From: Adiantum capillus-veneris
Taxonomy: Eukaryota; Streptophyta; Polypodiopsida; Polypodiales; Pteridaceae
Assembly (NCBI GenBank): GCA_014529385.2
Contig: CM043944.1
Span: forward strand, 55,039,768-55,103,767
Direction: 5' to 3'
Length of the DNA stretch: 64,000 nucleotides
The notes beneath the pieces were generated by a model. The model saw nothing but the letters and a program-made list of their open reading frames with translations. It was not told the DNA's origin and did no database searches. Below are positions 1 through 15,226 of the stretch, piece by piece. Made by a program: the position numbers and the translations under genes. Numbering within the stretch: the first letter of the stretch is position 1; every line of letters starts with the position of its first letter.

Positions 1-3229
<3,229 letters not shown>

Positions 3230-3929
3230 GAGAAGAAAGGACTTAGAGTGTTTACTACCATGTTGTCCCTTATTCTTTGTCGCTTGGCAAGTAGTGAGAC
3301 ATCATCTTCAACTTCATTTCATTTGATCTTTAGTCCTTGCTAGCATCTTTATCTTCAAGAAAAATCTCCAAATTCTCTTGAAACTCTTTACCTGCAGCTT
3401 GTAAGAAAAGATCTATCTTCTCTACATCTATAATGTGGCATTTTCTATTCTTGTGAGTTGTGCATAGTGCCACTCAAATTCTCTAAGAAACTCTCTTATT
3501 GAAAGTCCCTCCTTTGTCTTGGCTATCCATTCTAAGATTGTCCTTTTCGTCACTCTCTCAGAGTCTTCCATGAAATATTCCTCCCTTAAAGCTACTTTGA
3601 GTGCTTCCCAACTTTTCCCATGCCCATCTTTAACTTCCCTTATATGTTCCCTTATTTTTGGAGCAACAACTAGCTCAAAAACTTGAATCATCTTACCTTC
3701 TGACACTTAATGGAGTTCCATCTCCTTCATATAAGTGGCTATAGTTTTTTCATTGAGCTGTTCCATTCTGTTGATGATCGCTTTTATGGATTTGGTTTTT
3801 GAAATCTCCCTTCTTTCAGTGTAATGTTTTTGTTGCATGAACATTGAAAATGCTTCAAATCTTTCCACTGTTGCTTGGTCAAAATGTATACCATATTTCT
3901 TTGCATGATCACCCATGGTTACCCACAAA
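3230..3929 (-). pseudogene. Ty3/gypsy-type gag relic
   Basis: The minus strand reads a hydrophilic, Lys/Glu-rich protein beginning near MGDHAKKYGIHF at about 3916. It resembles the capsid region of plant Ty3/gypsy gag, including a segment like ILEWIAKTKEGLSIREFLREFE. One frame is interrupted by a TAA at 3707-3709 and reads straight on. After a further stop at 3428 the similarity (QAAGKEFQENLEIFLEDKDA) continues in a shifted frame to about 3230. No LTRs, protease or polymerase adjoin it on this strand, so it is an isolated fragment. Family assignment is by overall character; a profile search would settle it. Confidence 0.5.
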
Positions 3930-6468
3930 ATGTCACCCTAGCATCTTCATATAGGGTTCACAACAAATATGTCAAAATGTTGTCGTGCTTGGAAGGAAGG
4001 TACCAGACCTCTGGCTATGAGATCTTGCGAGGGGGTAGAAAAGAATTCACTCCAGGAAGTGTGGTGTTTGGTGGTGAATACATAAAGTGCAGCCATAGTA
4101 GACTCTCTCTCACCCTCTCATGTACACAAAGAACTTTCAAAATAAGACAAAGATGAAAATATCCAAGCTTTGATCATATCTAATAAAGAGTAGGATGAAA
4201 ATATTTACTGATGCATTTATAGAAACTAATATTTATCTTCCAAATAAACCTTGAATTGTTCTTTGAAACTATAAATTTGTACTCACAACAATGTAGATAT
4301 TCTATATAGTGATTAGAATGAGTTGTGTATATAATTCTTCATGGTTAATAATCAATCAAGGCTCATCCTCTAGAGAAAAATAAATATGTGCACATCAAAT
4401 GAATTAGAATAATTAGGGACTGGTACAATAATGGGGTGTGGTAAGAGAAGAATTTATTGTAGTCTTTTAGGTCCAAAAACAAATACAATTCTTTGTTGGA
4501 AGTGAATTTTTTGACCTAAAAACACATTAACCCAAAGAGATTGCACATTTTGGAAAGGGTGGAAGTTTTCATCATGTGGGTTATTCATTAAGATAATATA
4601 AGCATATAGAAAAGGATCTGGTTATGATGGATAGTTAGAGATAGAGGTAGAGGTAGAGGTAGAGGCTTATGCAGAGATAGATAGATTATTATGGAGAAAG
4701 ATAGTGATAGCCGTTTTTCAGCTCTCCATAATTGCCATAGTGACTTAACCCACCCTACCAAAATCATCCAAACACTGTGGATATCCCTACCATTTCACTG
4801 TATATAGGTGTGTGTGAGTTAGGGGACTTTTCCCATATCTTCTTAAAAACCCTCAGCTAGCTATTGACTGGGCTAGTTGAGCCAAAAAAATTAAAAATAT
4901 ATATAAAAAATATAAGTATATTATGGCCCATTTGTGTGTAAATATTTCATTGTATATAGAGCCTAAATAAAAGGATTTTTCATAATTATTTTGGTATTTA
5001 TTTAAATATTTCTACCTATAGTGTGTTATTTATGCTATGTACATTGACTCACCATTACCATATTTTTTCTTACCAATTTGCATACTCTTTATTCCATATA
5101 AAAAATAATTTCATGCAAGCTTCTCTTATTTTTGGTGTAACTCCATCCCAACAAAAATCCAAAAAAACTAGTTTTATTTTATGTGTATATTTTTTCACTA
5201 TTGTGATTTTTCCTTCCTACATCTATTCTCTTTTACTCTCATAAATTAGAACACCAAAAATATTCATCTTTTTATGGTAGACTTATAATGAGAGAGATTT
5301 ATTTTGACCCCTTTATATTTTTTCCACCTATATTATTTATATTTGACATGTACATATTGTTTTAGACCCCTCAATATTTGATTTTCTTAGTTGTACTATT
5401 CACTTATATCATGATCTCAACAATATCTTCAATTATAGACCTACCAAATAAGGTCAAGGGTATGTGGAATTCATGCATGCACCATGGGGAGCTCACTCTT
5501 GGAGGTATTCAAAAGAATCATCCAAAGAAGGACCTCACAAAGACCTTGTGCAGTGGAAAAAACAGTCAGTTTTGCTGAATTTTTAAAGATCACATGCTCC
5601 CCAAATTTGAAAAAGTGATACAAACAAACGTTGTAGCTCGTGAGCTGAAATTTCACCTCAAATTTTTTCATATTTTTTTGAGCTACGAGCTGTGAGCTAT
5701 GATTTTATTGGTGGACCCCAGTTTGCCCATGCTATGCAGCCAAACTCCCTCTTCCACTTTATCATTTTCCTCTTTCACACACACTCCTTCCTCTCCTTCC
5801 CACTCCCAAACCTGCAACTCCCATATCCTAATTCACCCTCTTCACCATTGCCACATCTCTCACACCTCCATAGCCTTCATCCTCCATTTCTACACCCTAT
5901 GTGTCCCCCTTTCTCTCTACATATATGTCCATATTACCATACTCTCTTCAGCTTTGTAATGAACTTCAAAAAACCAACAAAAATCCAAGGATAACCTCTG
6001 CAAATGAAGGATTTTATCATGAATTTTCCAAGGTTTGAAATAACATAGCTTCATCGACACGCGCTGCTTCGCCATGCTGACTGCTTCTTCTTCCGGTGCT
6101 GTAAAGAGGTGAATGTCAACTTCTCCAAAGCTTCAACCTCTCTTTACAAGCTCATCCCTTCTCTAACTTTTCTCATCATATATCTCACCATTTGGTGAAT
6201 GATTTTGTAAATATTTTTTAGTGATAATTACTAACCACTAACCTTATTGTAAAATGCACCCTCTACTAGAGTAGGCACTCCCAAATTATTCACTCAATCA
6301 TCTCTCCTATCATCCTCAATAATTCTCTTCCCTTGAGCCCACATCCATGTGACTCAAAGGACAAGAGAGACCCACCCTCATTAAAAAAAATATAAAAAAA
6401 TATGCATAATCTTTTATTCCTTCAAATAAACTTGATTAGGCCTAATCCTAATCGGGGCTTCTAAAACC
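3930..6468. other. AT-rich unassigned DNA
   Basis: No gene is supported in this stretch. It contains an (AGAGGT)n-type short repeat at about 4637-4662, AT-rich segments at 4880-5340, and a pair of short inverted GAGCTACGAGCT-like words near 5640-5695. Only short open frames occur. Confidence 0.5.
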
Positions 6469-6481
6469 TATAAATAGAGCC
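6469..6481 (+). promoter_or_regulatory. Possible TATA box upstream of the tnp2 relic
   Basis: CTATAAATAGAGC is a good plant TATA match, about 65 bp upstream of the first readable transposase fragment on the same strand. Upstream exons of a tnp2 gene would be expected between a true promoter and this fragment, so the match may be fortuitous or belong to another insertion. Confidence 0.3.
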
Positions 6482-6534
6482 CTTCTCTCCCTTGTAAATC
6501 ATCCCATGATCACACTACACCACACTACCTTGAG

Positions 6535-8967
6535 TCCCTCATCGGGGAGTTGGAGGTAGATGTATCTCATGCAAAGGAGATGAGAGAGGTCTTTGTGAGG
6601 GGAATCCTTATGTGGACTATGCACGACTATCCTAATCATGGAGAGATTTCAGGTAGGTTATGTTCATTCTTGTCTTGCCAAAATTCATAGCAAATACAAG
6701 GTTCCAACAAATGGGAGGATGCCCCTAAAGCACAAGATGGTAGATTGGGCAATTATTCAGGAAGATCACTACAACAGTGATTCAATTTCAAGAACTTCAC
6801 CAAAAGGTATGTCAAGATATTCCATATTTTTAAGACTTCCATATTGGAAGGACTTGAAAATAAAACACCACTTGGATCCCATGGACATATTCAAGAATGT
6901 AGCTCACACCATGTGGGATCACATTATTTGCAAAAACAAACTCTTTGGGGGAGAGGGAGGACTTAAGGGCCATGAAAAGTCTCCCCCGACCTCCGCCACT
7001 CCACATCGAGCCCCCAATAGGAAGATTGTGCTTCCTAAAACACCATAGATGCTAACCAAAGTTGAGCTAGATCAAGAGAAGGGTTCAGTTGCATTTATTT
7101 GCACACCAATGGGATACATGAAGTCACTAAAAGGGGCTTTCACAAAAGCAACAAAATGTAGAAGCATTCAATTGTGGGTTGAAGTCTCGTGATTGGCACA
7201 AGATTTTACAATGAATTATTTCTCTCTTTTTTATCATCTCCCACATTTTGTTTAAATATTAATTTGTGTGTATGAACTTCTCTCACTTTCTATTTTGACA
7301 TTGCAGTTCATATTTCTAGTGAGTATGTACATATGCCGGGATAAGAAAATTAGGAATGCTATTTTAAAACTCGGAGTGTTAGTAAGGTATACCACATCTC
7401 CACTCAACTAATCTTTTATGTGTACACAATATCCTCAAAAATCACTTAATGTACTCTTGTGTGATATCTTGTAGATTTTTAAGCTCCAAATAAATTGAAA
7501 TCGATGCCATCCCTGCTGCTCAAACACTTACCATGGAAACCATGTGTGCCATTGAGGATGCATTTCCTCGACCCGTGCTTCTTAGCCAACTCCACCTCTT
7601 GCTTCACATGGTTGAGGAGATAGCGTTATTTTTAGAGAGGTTTTTTAAGACAGTCAAAGATTTTTTGTAGCTACGGTCCCAGCCAAGGGCATGCATGGCC
7701 AAAGGATGGATCATGCAAGAGGCATTTGTCTACATCTCAAAGTATTTTTCACAAGTTAATCCCTCAATTCCTCGCATTTTTTCATATGAGGAGGATGCAA
7801 GGATGACTTCATACTTGCCAAGTGGGAAGGTAAATTTATTTCAAATGGATATGGATCTAGCCCGAGTGATCAATACTTTTGCATCCTCAATGCAAAGGTT
7901 ATGACCAAGTGTATGGACTTGTGGACAATGGAAAATGCAAGGCATTTGCAAGAAAGGGAAGCATTGAAGTAAGTGCAGGGAGGTAGGAGGGCACCCCCAG
8001 TGCCTTGACACCTTGCATGTCTCCTAGTTCTTCATTAGTGTTGAGTGGATTCATGACAGAATAATCAAAGCAAAAGATCGCATAGAAGACATCACCGACA
8101 AGGAATGGAAGTATACGCGATGGTCTGTACCAAAGGTAAAGTAATCATATTCTTAAAAAAATTCTTGATTTTATCTTTGTAATTGATGAAATATTTTTTA
8201 TATTTTATAGTGCCTTTCCTTTAGCTCTATGTAGTCAAAGTGTCGCAGTTTCGTACACGCCACGTTGATGCGCGTCGAACCACCATGGACTGTGGCCTCA
8301 TAGGAAACTTTGACAACAATGTTGTGATGAAGCTAGGTACTGTGGGACTATTAAAAAGATAATAAAGATCAATTTTAGAATCTTTCATACCTTCATCTTT
8401 GAGTGCAAGTGGGTTGCAAATGTGTGTAAATGGCGTGATAATGGCCTCTACATGGTGGAATCTAGTGTGCATCACACGGGAGGTATGGCAATTTAGTTTT
8501 GACACACAATTGTGAGCAGGTGAGTGATTACCTTCTTTACCCTTATTTTCTTGTAACATTAATTATACCGATGTTACTTACTTTGAATTTCTCTTCTATA
8601 GGTCATCTATATCCCAACAATCCACCATCCAAAACTTCAATTCGTAGTTCTTGTAAAACCTTTGGGGAGAACCATTTTTTCCACTAATAAAGTGGAGACC
8701 ATCTTCCACCGTCTCCCATCTAGTGCTTTGAATGAGGAGGAGACAAATGAGGGAGAGATCAATTATTCAAGTCCCACGACTACCAGTCTTAGTGAGGATG
8801 ATTGCCATGAAGATAATGATGTTGTGATGGAGAATGACAAATTCAAAGATGATGAATCCCACACATCCACAAACGAAAATTCTATTTCTCTCTTTATTGA
8901 TCCAGGATCCATGGGCTTCAAATTGAATGATGCTTCTTGTAGAGATCTTTTGGAAGATGATTCATAA
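6535..8967 (+). pseudogene. Decayed CACTA transposase (tnp2/TNPD) gene
   Basis: Successive fragments in shifting frames match, in order, the tnp2 gene found twice more in this window. Near 6590 it reads RGILMWTMHDYP. From 6638 to 7048 it contains LPYWKDLKIKHHLDPMDIFK and MWDHI, the tnp2 core. At 7530-7904 follow a VHLVDEIE-like segment, FLERFFKT and a MAKGW...VYISKY segment (DUF4218-like). At 8030-8140 come a WIHDRI segment and EEWEYSR-like residues. At 8225-8480 the DUF4216-like region appears, and near 8590-8700 the IPTIHHP...FVVLVKPLG tail. The last open block (8662-8967) is acidic and Ser/Thr-rich, as in tnp2 tails. Frameshifts, stops and intron remnants make it non-functional. It is more diverged than the other two copies, so it belongs to a different or older CACTA family. 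No CACTA termini were found. Confidence 0.75.
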
Positions 8968-10335
8968 ACATTTTTTATACTTTAAGTTATGAAATTGTTT
9001 TGTCGTGTTGTCCATTCATCTCTCTCTGATCTCTTTGTCTCTCTCCCCCCTCTTTCTCTCTCTAATTTTGTTAAAATGCTTTGTACTTTTATAAGAAAAA
9101 TAGATAAATGTACACAAATTTGCATATTTTGGCTCCAAATCATTGCGCTATAATGATACAAACAATAACAACAATTATAACCTCTTTCTCTCCCTTACAT
9201 CCACCTTCACACATTGCATTCCATTGTTAATTATGAAGTGTTATGTGTACAAATCGAGCTAGCATTTTGGTTTGACGCAACTCAAGAGTTCTTTGAAGAA
9301 GAGATCCTTTATTGTGCTCCTTGCTTAGTACCTTTTCATGACAATATAGCTCTTTGGCACCACTTCATAAAGCTTTTCAAAATATGCAAAGAATGCATGG
9401 ATGCAGTTTCTTGGATGAAATGTGTGTGTTGTTCTTTAGAAGTGTGCAGTAGTAGAAGTGGCAATAAAGGCGGTAATGAAAGTGGTAAAATTTAAACAAA
9501 AAAAATTTGGCATCTTGGGCATCTCCCTTTCTCTTCTTTGGATAACCCATTTGCAAGAGAATGAGAAAGGTTCTTGCAAAAGTGTAGGCCACTTGCACAT
9601 GGTTGCAAGATAGAGCTTGAAGAAAGAAGAAACTAACATAGGTGCTACCATCTGGAAAAATGTGGGCACACCTGATCTATCATGATGAAAATTAAAAAAT
9701 GTGGGCTCTAACACGGAACTAAGAAAACAACGTCAGGATTACCTTCAAGGCAAGGAAACTTTGTTGAATGAAGTGCTTTCTGGTCCATCACAAGGCAAGC
9801 CATCCCCAAGGCTGGAGGGTGTATGAGAAGACAAGGGGTTCCACTTGTAAAATAGACACAATGTGTATTTTTCTATAGCAGGATGAATTGGCAGCCTCAA
9901 TTTGTGAGAGCCAATCCAAAACATGATGAATGGATGCCATGGAGGTCACTCCTATGGGGATGCATGCATAACTGTAGAATGGAGTTTCCTTTTTGAAGTT
10001 TCATGTTTATCCACATAGCCATTGTTTGATGTTTTAAAATAAATTTCTTTTTTCTAAAATTTTGAATAATGTTCTTTAATTTTTTATTCACAATAGAAAT
10101 AGAGGGAGACACCAAAAATTGAATGTTAAGTGCTAAAGCGGGGCTCAATAATGAGCATGGAAATCTTAGTGGCAATAATCATGGTAATGCATGGAATGAT
10201 ATGAGCAATAATATCCACAGTAATATTTGAAATACATAAAAATGCCTCTACCCCCCTTTCTCTTCTTTCATCAGCCTATTTTGGGACACTCTCGCTACAA
10301 AACACAGAAAAATATCACGTTAAGATTTGCATAGT
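8968..10335. other. Unassigned DNA
   Basis: No recognised gene. An open frame at 9214-9495 (plus) encodes a Cys-rich 93-residue peptide with no family match that I know, and it overlaps other frames on the opposite strand. The stretch probably includes the 3' flank of the tnp2 relic and the 5' part of the gypsy relic that follows. Confidence 0.4.
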
Positions 10336-11085
10336 GCACAATGTTCACTGAATTTCAAAAATTTCTTGGTGCTAGCATCTTCTATCTTATTTGGATACCA
10401 CCATATCCACATGTAGAAGATCCTCTTTATAGGTTATTTAGAAAGAATTAGAAGTTTCAATGGGAAGAAGAGCACACAAAAGCCATGACGAGGCTAAAGA
10501 AAATACTTCTTTCATCACCAACCTTGAAAAAGGAAGACTTTTCACATGAAAGACCTATTATTGTGACATTGGACACTAATCCTACATGGATAATATCAGC
10601 AATAAGACAAGATGATGAGATGAAGAACAAAAGTATGCAGTGAGGTTTTGGGCAAAGGTTATGAGCTCTTGCCAATGAGATTATAGATATGTAAGAAGGG
10701 AATTATGGTGAGTGTCTACATCATTGAGGTGTGACAAGGAGTACTTGATAGGGGAATATGTATTTTGAAAATTAATTGTCTGCCTCTTCTTGGTATGTTT
10801 ATAAATCGTTTAACTCTTGATATTGCTATGCTATGATAGATAGCCGACATAACTTCCTTGAATAGACTTCAAGAATATTGGAAAGAAAGACAAACAAATG
10901 ATAGATATGCTATCTAGGGCAATGTATAAAGATGAACATGACATGATTTTTGAGGGAGAAAACATAGACACAAAGTTTTGCACATTGCTCATGCAAAGAG
11001 TAATCATGCATGTTTTGTACCTTCACTTGAGTCCTTTTCAGAGAAGCTATATTAGGGGTAATGGCTCTTGATATGTCACTGATTA
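10336..11085 (+). pseudogene. Ty3/gypsy pol relic, left part (RT end, RNase H)
   Basis: The plus strand reads FTEFQKFLGASIFYLIWIPP followed by a PLYRLFRKN segment, typical of the region joining gypsy RT to RNase H. Next comes a WEEEHTKAMTRLKKILLSSP segment, then RPIIVTLDTNPTW, the start of the RNase H domain. Near 10870-10950 an ADMLSRA-like motif (MIDMLSRAMYKDEHDM) marks the RNase H end. Stops and frameshifts break it. The similarity stops at 11085, where an LTR retrotransposon begins, and integrase resumes beyond that element at 21896. One older gypsy element was therefore split by a younger one. Confidence 0.75.
11081..11085 (+). repeat. Left target-site duplication (GATTA)
   Basis: GATTA directly precedes the left LTR. 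GCTTA (21891-21895) directly follows the right LTR. Four of five bases agree, as expected for a 5-bp gypsy target duplication with one later mutation. Confidence 0.6.
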
Positions 11086-12012
11086 TGTTTGCGGGTCTCT
11101 GCGGTGGACGTCCATAGCATAGCCTTCAGGCATCAACATAAATATCAATACCAGGGAAGCAACTCGGATGAGGCATGGAAACTCACTAGGGTGTCAATCC
11201 TAATGAAGTGAACTCGAAGAGATGCAACTACTAACTCTACAAGAAAATCAAACTCACTAAAGCCAAGTAATCTGCCTATGTCCTTCTACACATCGCTACA
11301 GTCATCACGCCTGTTTACCATGGAAATAATATTGGATTCACACGAAACTTGAAAGGAAGCTACAGGGGACTATGAAGAGCACATCCTATCACTATCACAG
11401 CATTCTATATGGGTACACAGATCACGATCGCTCATCCCAAAGTACGCAAAAAGAGTAAACGGATGATCCTAAAGGGTCATTTTTGGGTCCCTAAAGCGTC
11501 TCCTAGGGTCAAAACAAAAAATACGCATACTCAAAACAACGATTCAAGGCCACAACGGTTGCGTTTAATATCTACACCAAATCTTGAATGCTTACACTTG
11601 AATGAAAGAGCAGAGAAAGAAGAACACAATGTAGTAAACAAAATGAATTTGGATTACCGTAGCCACAATAGCGATGATTACAAGTTGGAGCCAAGAGGTC
11701 GCTCTCTGTGCGTATAGCAAAAGTCACTTATCTTCAAAAAATAATCTCCCTTTCCCACTAACCTTAGTGTATTATATACCTAGGGCTTTCTAATGTGGTC
11801 GGAGGCCAACTTCTCATGGACCTTTACATACATCATTGGAAAAATTACATCTTTGACTTAGACTTGACATAGACGACTGTCATTAGGGCCTTTACAGGGT
11901 TTGATGTATTAAACATCGGAAAAATAATGTGACCACATCAAAACTTTGGCCGACTGACCCAACGGGCGCCTTGGCTAGGTGGGCACTTGTATGTTGTTAT
12001 CACCTCCAAACA
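11086..12012 (-). repeat. Left LTR (3' LTR of the minus-strand element)
   Basis: This 927-bp repeat is highly similar along its whole length to 20955-21890. It starts TGTTTGCGGG and ends CACCTCCAAACA, so it has 6-bp inverted ends. It includes a copy of the GGTACAC...GATCG palindromic motif at 11412-11435 and a TATA-like GTATATAATAC on the minus strand at about 11769-11779. Confidence 0.9.
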
Positions 12013-12024
12013 CTCCCCCCTTTC
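12013..12024 (-). other. Polypurine tract
   Basis: On the minus strand this reads GAAAGGGGGGAG immediately before the 3' LTR, the expected plus-strand primer for reverse transcription. A second similar purine run (AAGGGGGGAGT) lies at about 12081-12092. Confidence 0.8.
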
Positions 12025-13061
12025 TAGCTTGTGTCGTCCCTTGACATGACCATTTGTAGTCTGGTCTTCTTGTTGATGAGACTCCCCCCTTCCTTGATTG
12101 AGTTATATCTGGCATGTTTTGCTTGTTCAAATGGGGTGCCCATTTGCCTTTGATTGATGAACATGTGTTCTTTGTGATTTGGATGTTGTGGACGAGGCAT
12201 TTGTGCATGTTGTTGCACATCCTTCTTTACCTTTCCATTTGTGCAGTTGTTCGATGATACTTGCTTCTTTGGATACTTTGCCTCCTGGTGCAATTGACAT
12301 TTTATTGGAGCTCATATCTCAAAATGTTTGAGACTTTGACATGTGTGCACTGGCATCTCCAATTTGATTTTCTTTGACACTTTGTCAATAGATCTTTGTT
12401 GGTATCTTTGAAGATAAGAGCTATTCTTGTCAAAGCGTAGTTGAGAACAATGTGGCCCCACTTTATCTCTTTGAAGATCGTGTAACAAATTCTTTATTGG
12501 TTTCATTTGATGGAAGGAATATATACAATAGAATAGTGATGGGTGTTTCTAGATTAGGGTTTAGAACCTGAATGACCAAAGGGAAAAACCCAGTGGGAAA
12601 GAATGCCTTTGGTATACGCTCTTATTGGGTTTGAACACTTGGAAGTTGAGTACCTGTTCATGCAAGGTGAGTGCTTGGGATAAATAAAGTAAGAGTGCGT
12701 AATGCAAGTGCCACCGACACAACATAAATATGCTCAACTCCTCCACCTTGAGCAGTACTTAGAATAGCTAAGACTCTTAGACCACAAAGAATATTACTTG
12801 AAGCTTTGGGACTAATGCCTTGCTCATTTAGTGGCTCAGCTACCCGACTCTTTACTTTTTATGCCATGTATTTTTAATGGAGACTTGGACTTACCTGTTC
12901 ATGGCCTGAAACCCAATGCCATAAGTTCTTGAGATTAAGGCCTCTATCATTGCTTTGGTGTTTGGATGCCATCATTTTTTCAAGTAAGTTGTCATACTTT
13001 GACTCCTCTAGCTTCTTTTGTTGCATGGGATGTTCCGTAAGGAGGACACATTGTTGTACCT

Positions 13062-14160
13062 TTACTTTTTCTTCTTTGTGAGGATCCGAGTTTTCAATAG
13101 TGGTTTTGGGACCCACTTTGTTCTTGCTTCATGAGTTTCTCCCTTGACTTGATTGACACTAGGCTTTTGTATCCATACTTGGCTATTACCATTGTAAAAT
13201 CCTTGCTTTTGTAGTAGAAGACAAGGGATCCATTTTGAGGTTGTTTCTCCCTTGGGTGTGCTTAGTCTCCATTGGCTCTTTGTTGTTGTTGATTGTCTTT
13301 GTGTGGGGTACTTTGCTACCTGGTTGGTCTTAGTGGCTCTAGGTTGAGCAACTACTTTGGGAAACCATATTTGGGTGTTACCTTCATAGAATCCTTGTGC
13401 TTCAAGTAGCTTGACGAGAACCATTCTATTCTTTGTCTTCATTTGGCCTTGTTGGGTAACTTGATAAATCTCTGACTTTGGTACCCATATTTGTTGAATT
13501 GTTTGCTTCTTTGAAGCTCTTTTCTTTTTCTTCATCTTTCTCCTAGTTGAGTTGGTTGGAATGCTCGGGTTGTTCTTTGTGGGGTTTCTTTGTAAGCGTG
13601 AGAAGTTCCATGCCGTTACCTTGGGCTTTTTGGCCCAAACATCATTTGAGGCCACCCACCCTGTCGCCTTTTGTTGTTGAGATTGTTCTTGAGAGTGTAT
13701 CCAAATTGGATCTTTGACTTTGATGTGTTCCTTGGATACCAACACCTGCTTGACATTTCTTTGCTTCTTTTGGAGACTTTGCTGTGATGGAGATTTAGGT
13801 TGCAAAACCTTTTTTTTAGGGATCCATTGCATTGTTGAAGGTTTCGTTCTTGACGTAGAGGCTTTGCTTGAGCTTTGATGTGGGCTTGTCAAAGGTAAAA
13901 CTGACTTTCAAGAATGATCTTATTCAATGTTTACTTTGGCCTTAGCTTTTTCTGCTGCTGCACATGGTTGTGTCTTTTTTGTTGATGTCTCTTGGACCGT
14001 CTTTGTTGTTGTTGTTGATGCTTTTTGTTGTTGCCCAAAGAAGATATTCTTCCAACTCTTTGTTAGGACTAGACTTTCTTTGATGTGTCTTTGAACTCTC
14101 CATGACTCAACTTGAGTATTGCCTCCGCTATGCCAAAACTTGCGATTGGTGTTTTGTCAA
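13062..14160 (-). CDS. Trp/Lys-rich repeat ORF of unknown function in the pol position
   Basis: A 276-residue open frame (13892-13062) is strongly basic and contains recurring short motifs: W(I/V)PK (for example MQWIPKK, QIWVPKS, TKWVPKP) and QGFY(E/N)GN(T/S)Q(I/V)W, the latter twice about 65 residues apart. Readable sequence of the same style (FWHSGGNTQV) extends upstream to about 14160 past stops, and a short frame continues downstream to 12874. It lies downstream of protease, exactly where pol should be. I do not recognise the family. Its high Lys content suggests nucleic-acid binding, but that is inference. No catalytic motif is visible. The start codon is uncertain because the upstream reading continues across stops. 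Confidence 0.5.
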
Positions 14161-14251
14161 TGGTGTATACTCTTTCCTCCGCTTCTTTAATTGTCGGATT
14201 TCCCATCATTATCCAAGTGCCATATGACATTATATTCTTAGTAGCATAAGA

Positions 14252-15226
14252 TCAATTGTGGATGAACATGTAACCTAGCTTGAACCCTGTTTTTCCGCAT
14301 AAATTGAATTTGATCAATGTGGGATATTTTTCATCTTTGGATTCTTCCTCGTTATTCCTTTGATCTTGAGTTTGTAGAACATCTGTTGATGTGGAGCTTC
14401 GCGCATCTGATTCTTCCTCTACTTTCAACTCTGCATCATTTGAAGTTAGTTTCTTTGCAGTAGATGTTGTTGACTCTTTAAGTATGTCAATGATGACATC
14501 TCCACATGGTTGTATTGCTCTCCTAGTTTGTGTTTGTGCAACATCCTCCATGACATAGCTATTTGTCCCTCTATTTTCATTCTCACAAATCTCATTAGAA
14601 TTTCTTAGAACTTTCAACATAAAACATGAAACTAGGTCGTAGCCTCCTTCATCACAAAACTTGGTTGGAGTTAGCTCATTTACACACACATCCAAGGTTT
14701 CCAATATTTGAGTCCATCCAAATGGCTCAAATAATTTCTCTGGAAAGGGTTCCAGTATGTAATCTTCATCGTCCATTGATCTTTCTAGGATGCAATCCTC
14801 CTTCACTGAGCTTCCACACTTCGAAGCACCACACATCCAAAGTTCTTGTTTGGTCTGTAGCCACGCAGGTATCTCTTTCCCATTTACTAAAGTAGAGTCA
14901 ATTTCTTCTAAAGGAGTCCTATTCACATCTCTATAGCTGTGGTATTTTATGATTATTTTTGTGGTGATATTTTTATGTCTCAAGTAGATATAGTCATAGC
15001 CCCAATCTTGAACCATCTTAAGTTGACGCATGAAAGGTCTTCCTAAAATGATATCAAAATTGTTCCCTTTTCCAAAATCTACCATTGCAAATGTATGTTC
15101 ATATTCAATTCCACAAGAAGTCACAATAATTTTCTCTAGGATACCTAGAGGCTTTTCCGTGTATCCATCTGCAAGTTGGAGCTTCATTCTAGTTTTCCTA
15201 AGCGTTGGTCTACCCCATTTTCCCAA
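14252..15226 (-). pseudogene. Retroelement aspartic protease, C-terminal part and linker
   Basis: A 324-residue open frame begins in the middle of the protease domain (RKTRMKLQLADGYTEKPLG...), with the IILGRPFM motif at about residues 59-66 that closes the retropepsin fold. A long acidic linker follows (MCGASKCGS, ILETLDVCVNELTPTKFC). The same order and wording occur at 63.0-63.55 kb in the other gypsy element of this window. The frame is offset from the upstream half of the protease, so a frameshift splits the domain at about 15200. After this ORF the two elements stop being similar: one continues to RT, this one does not. Confidence 0.75.
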
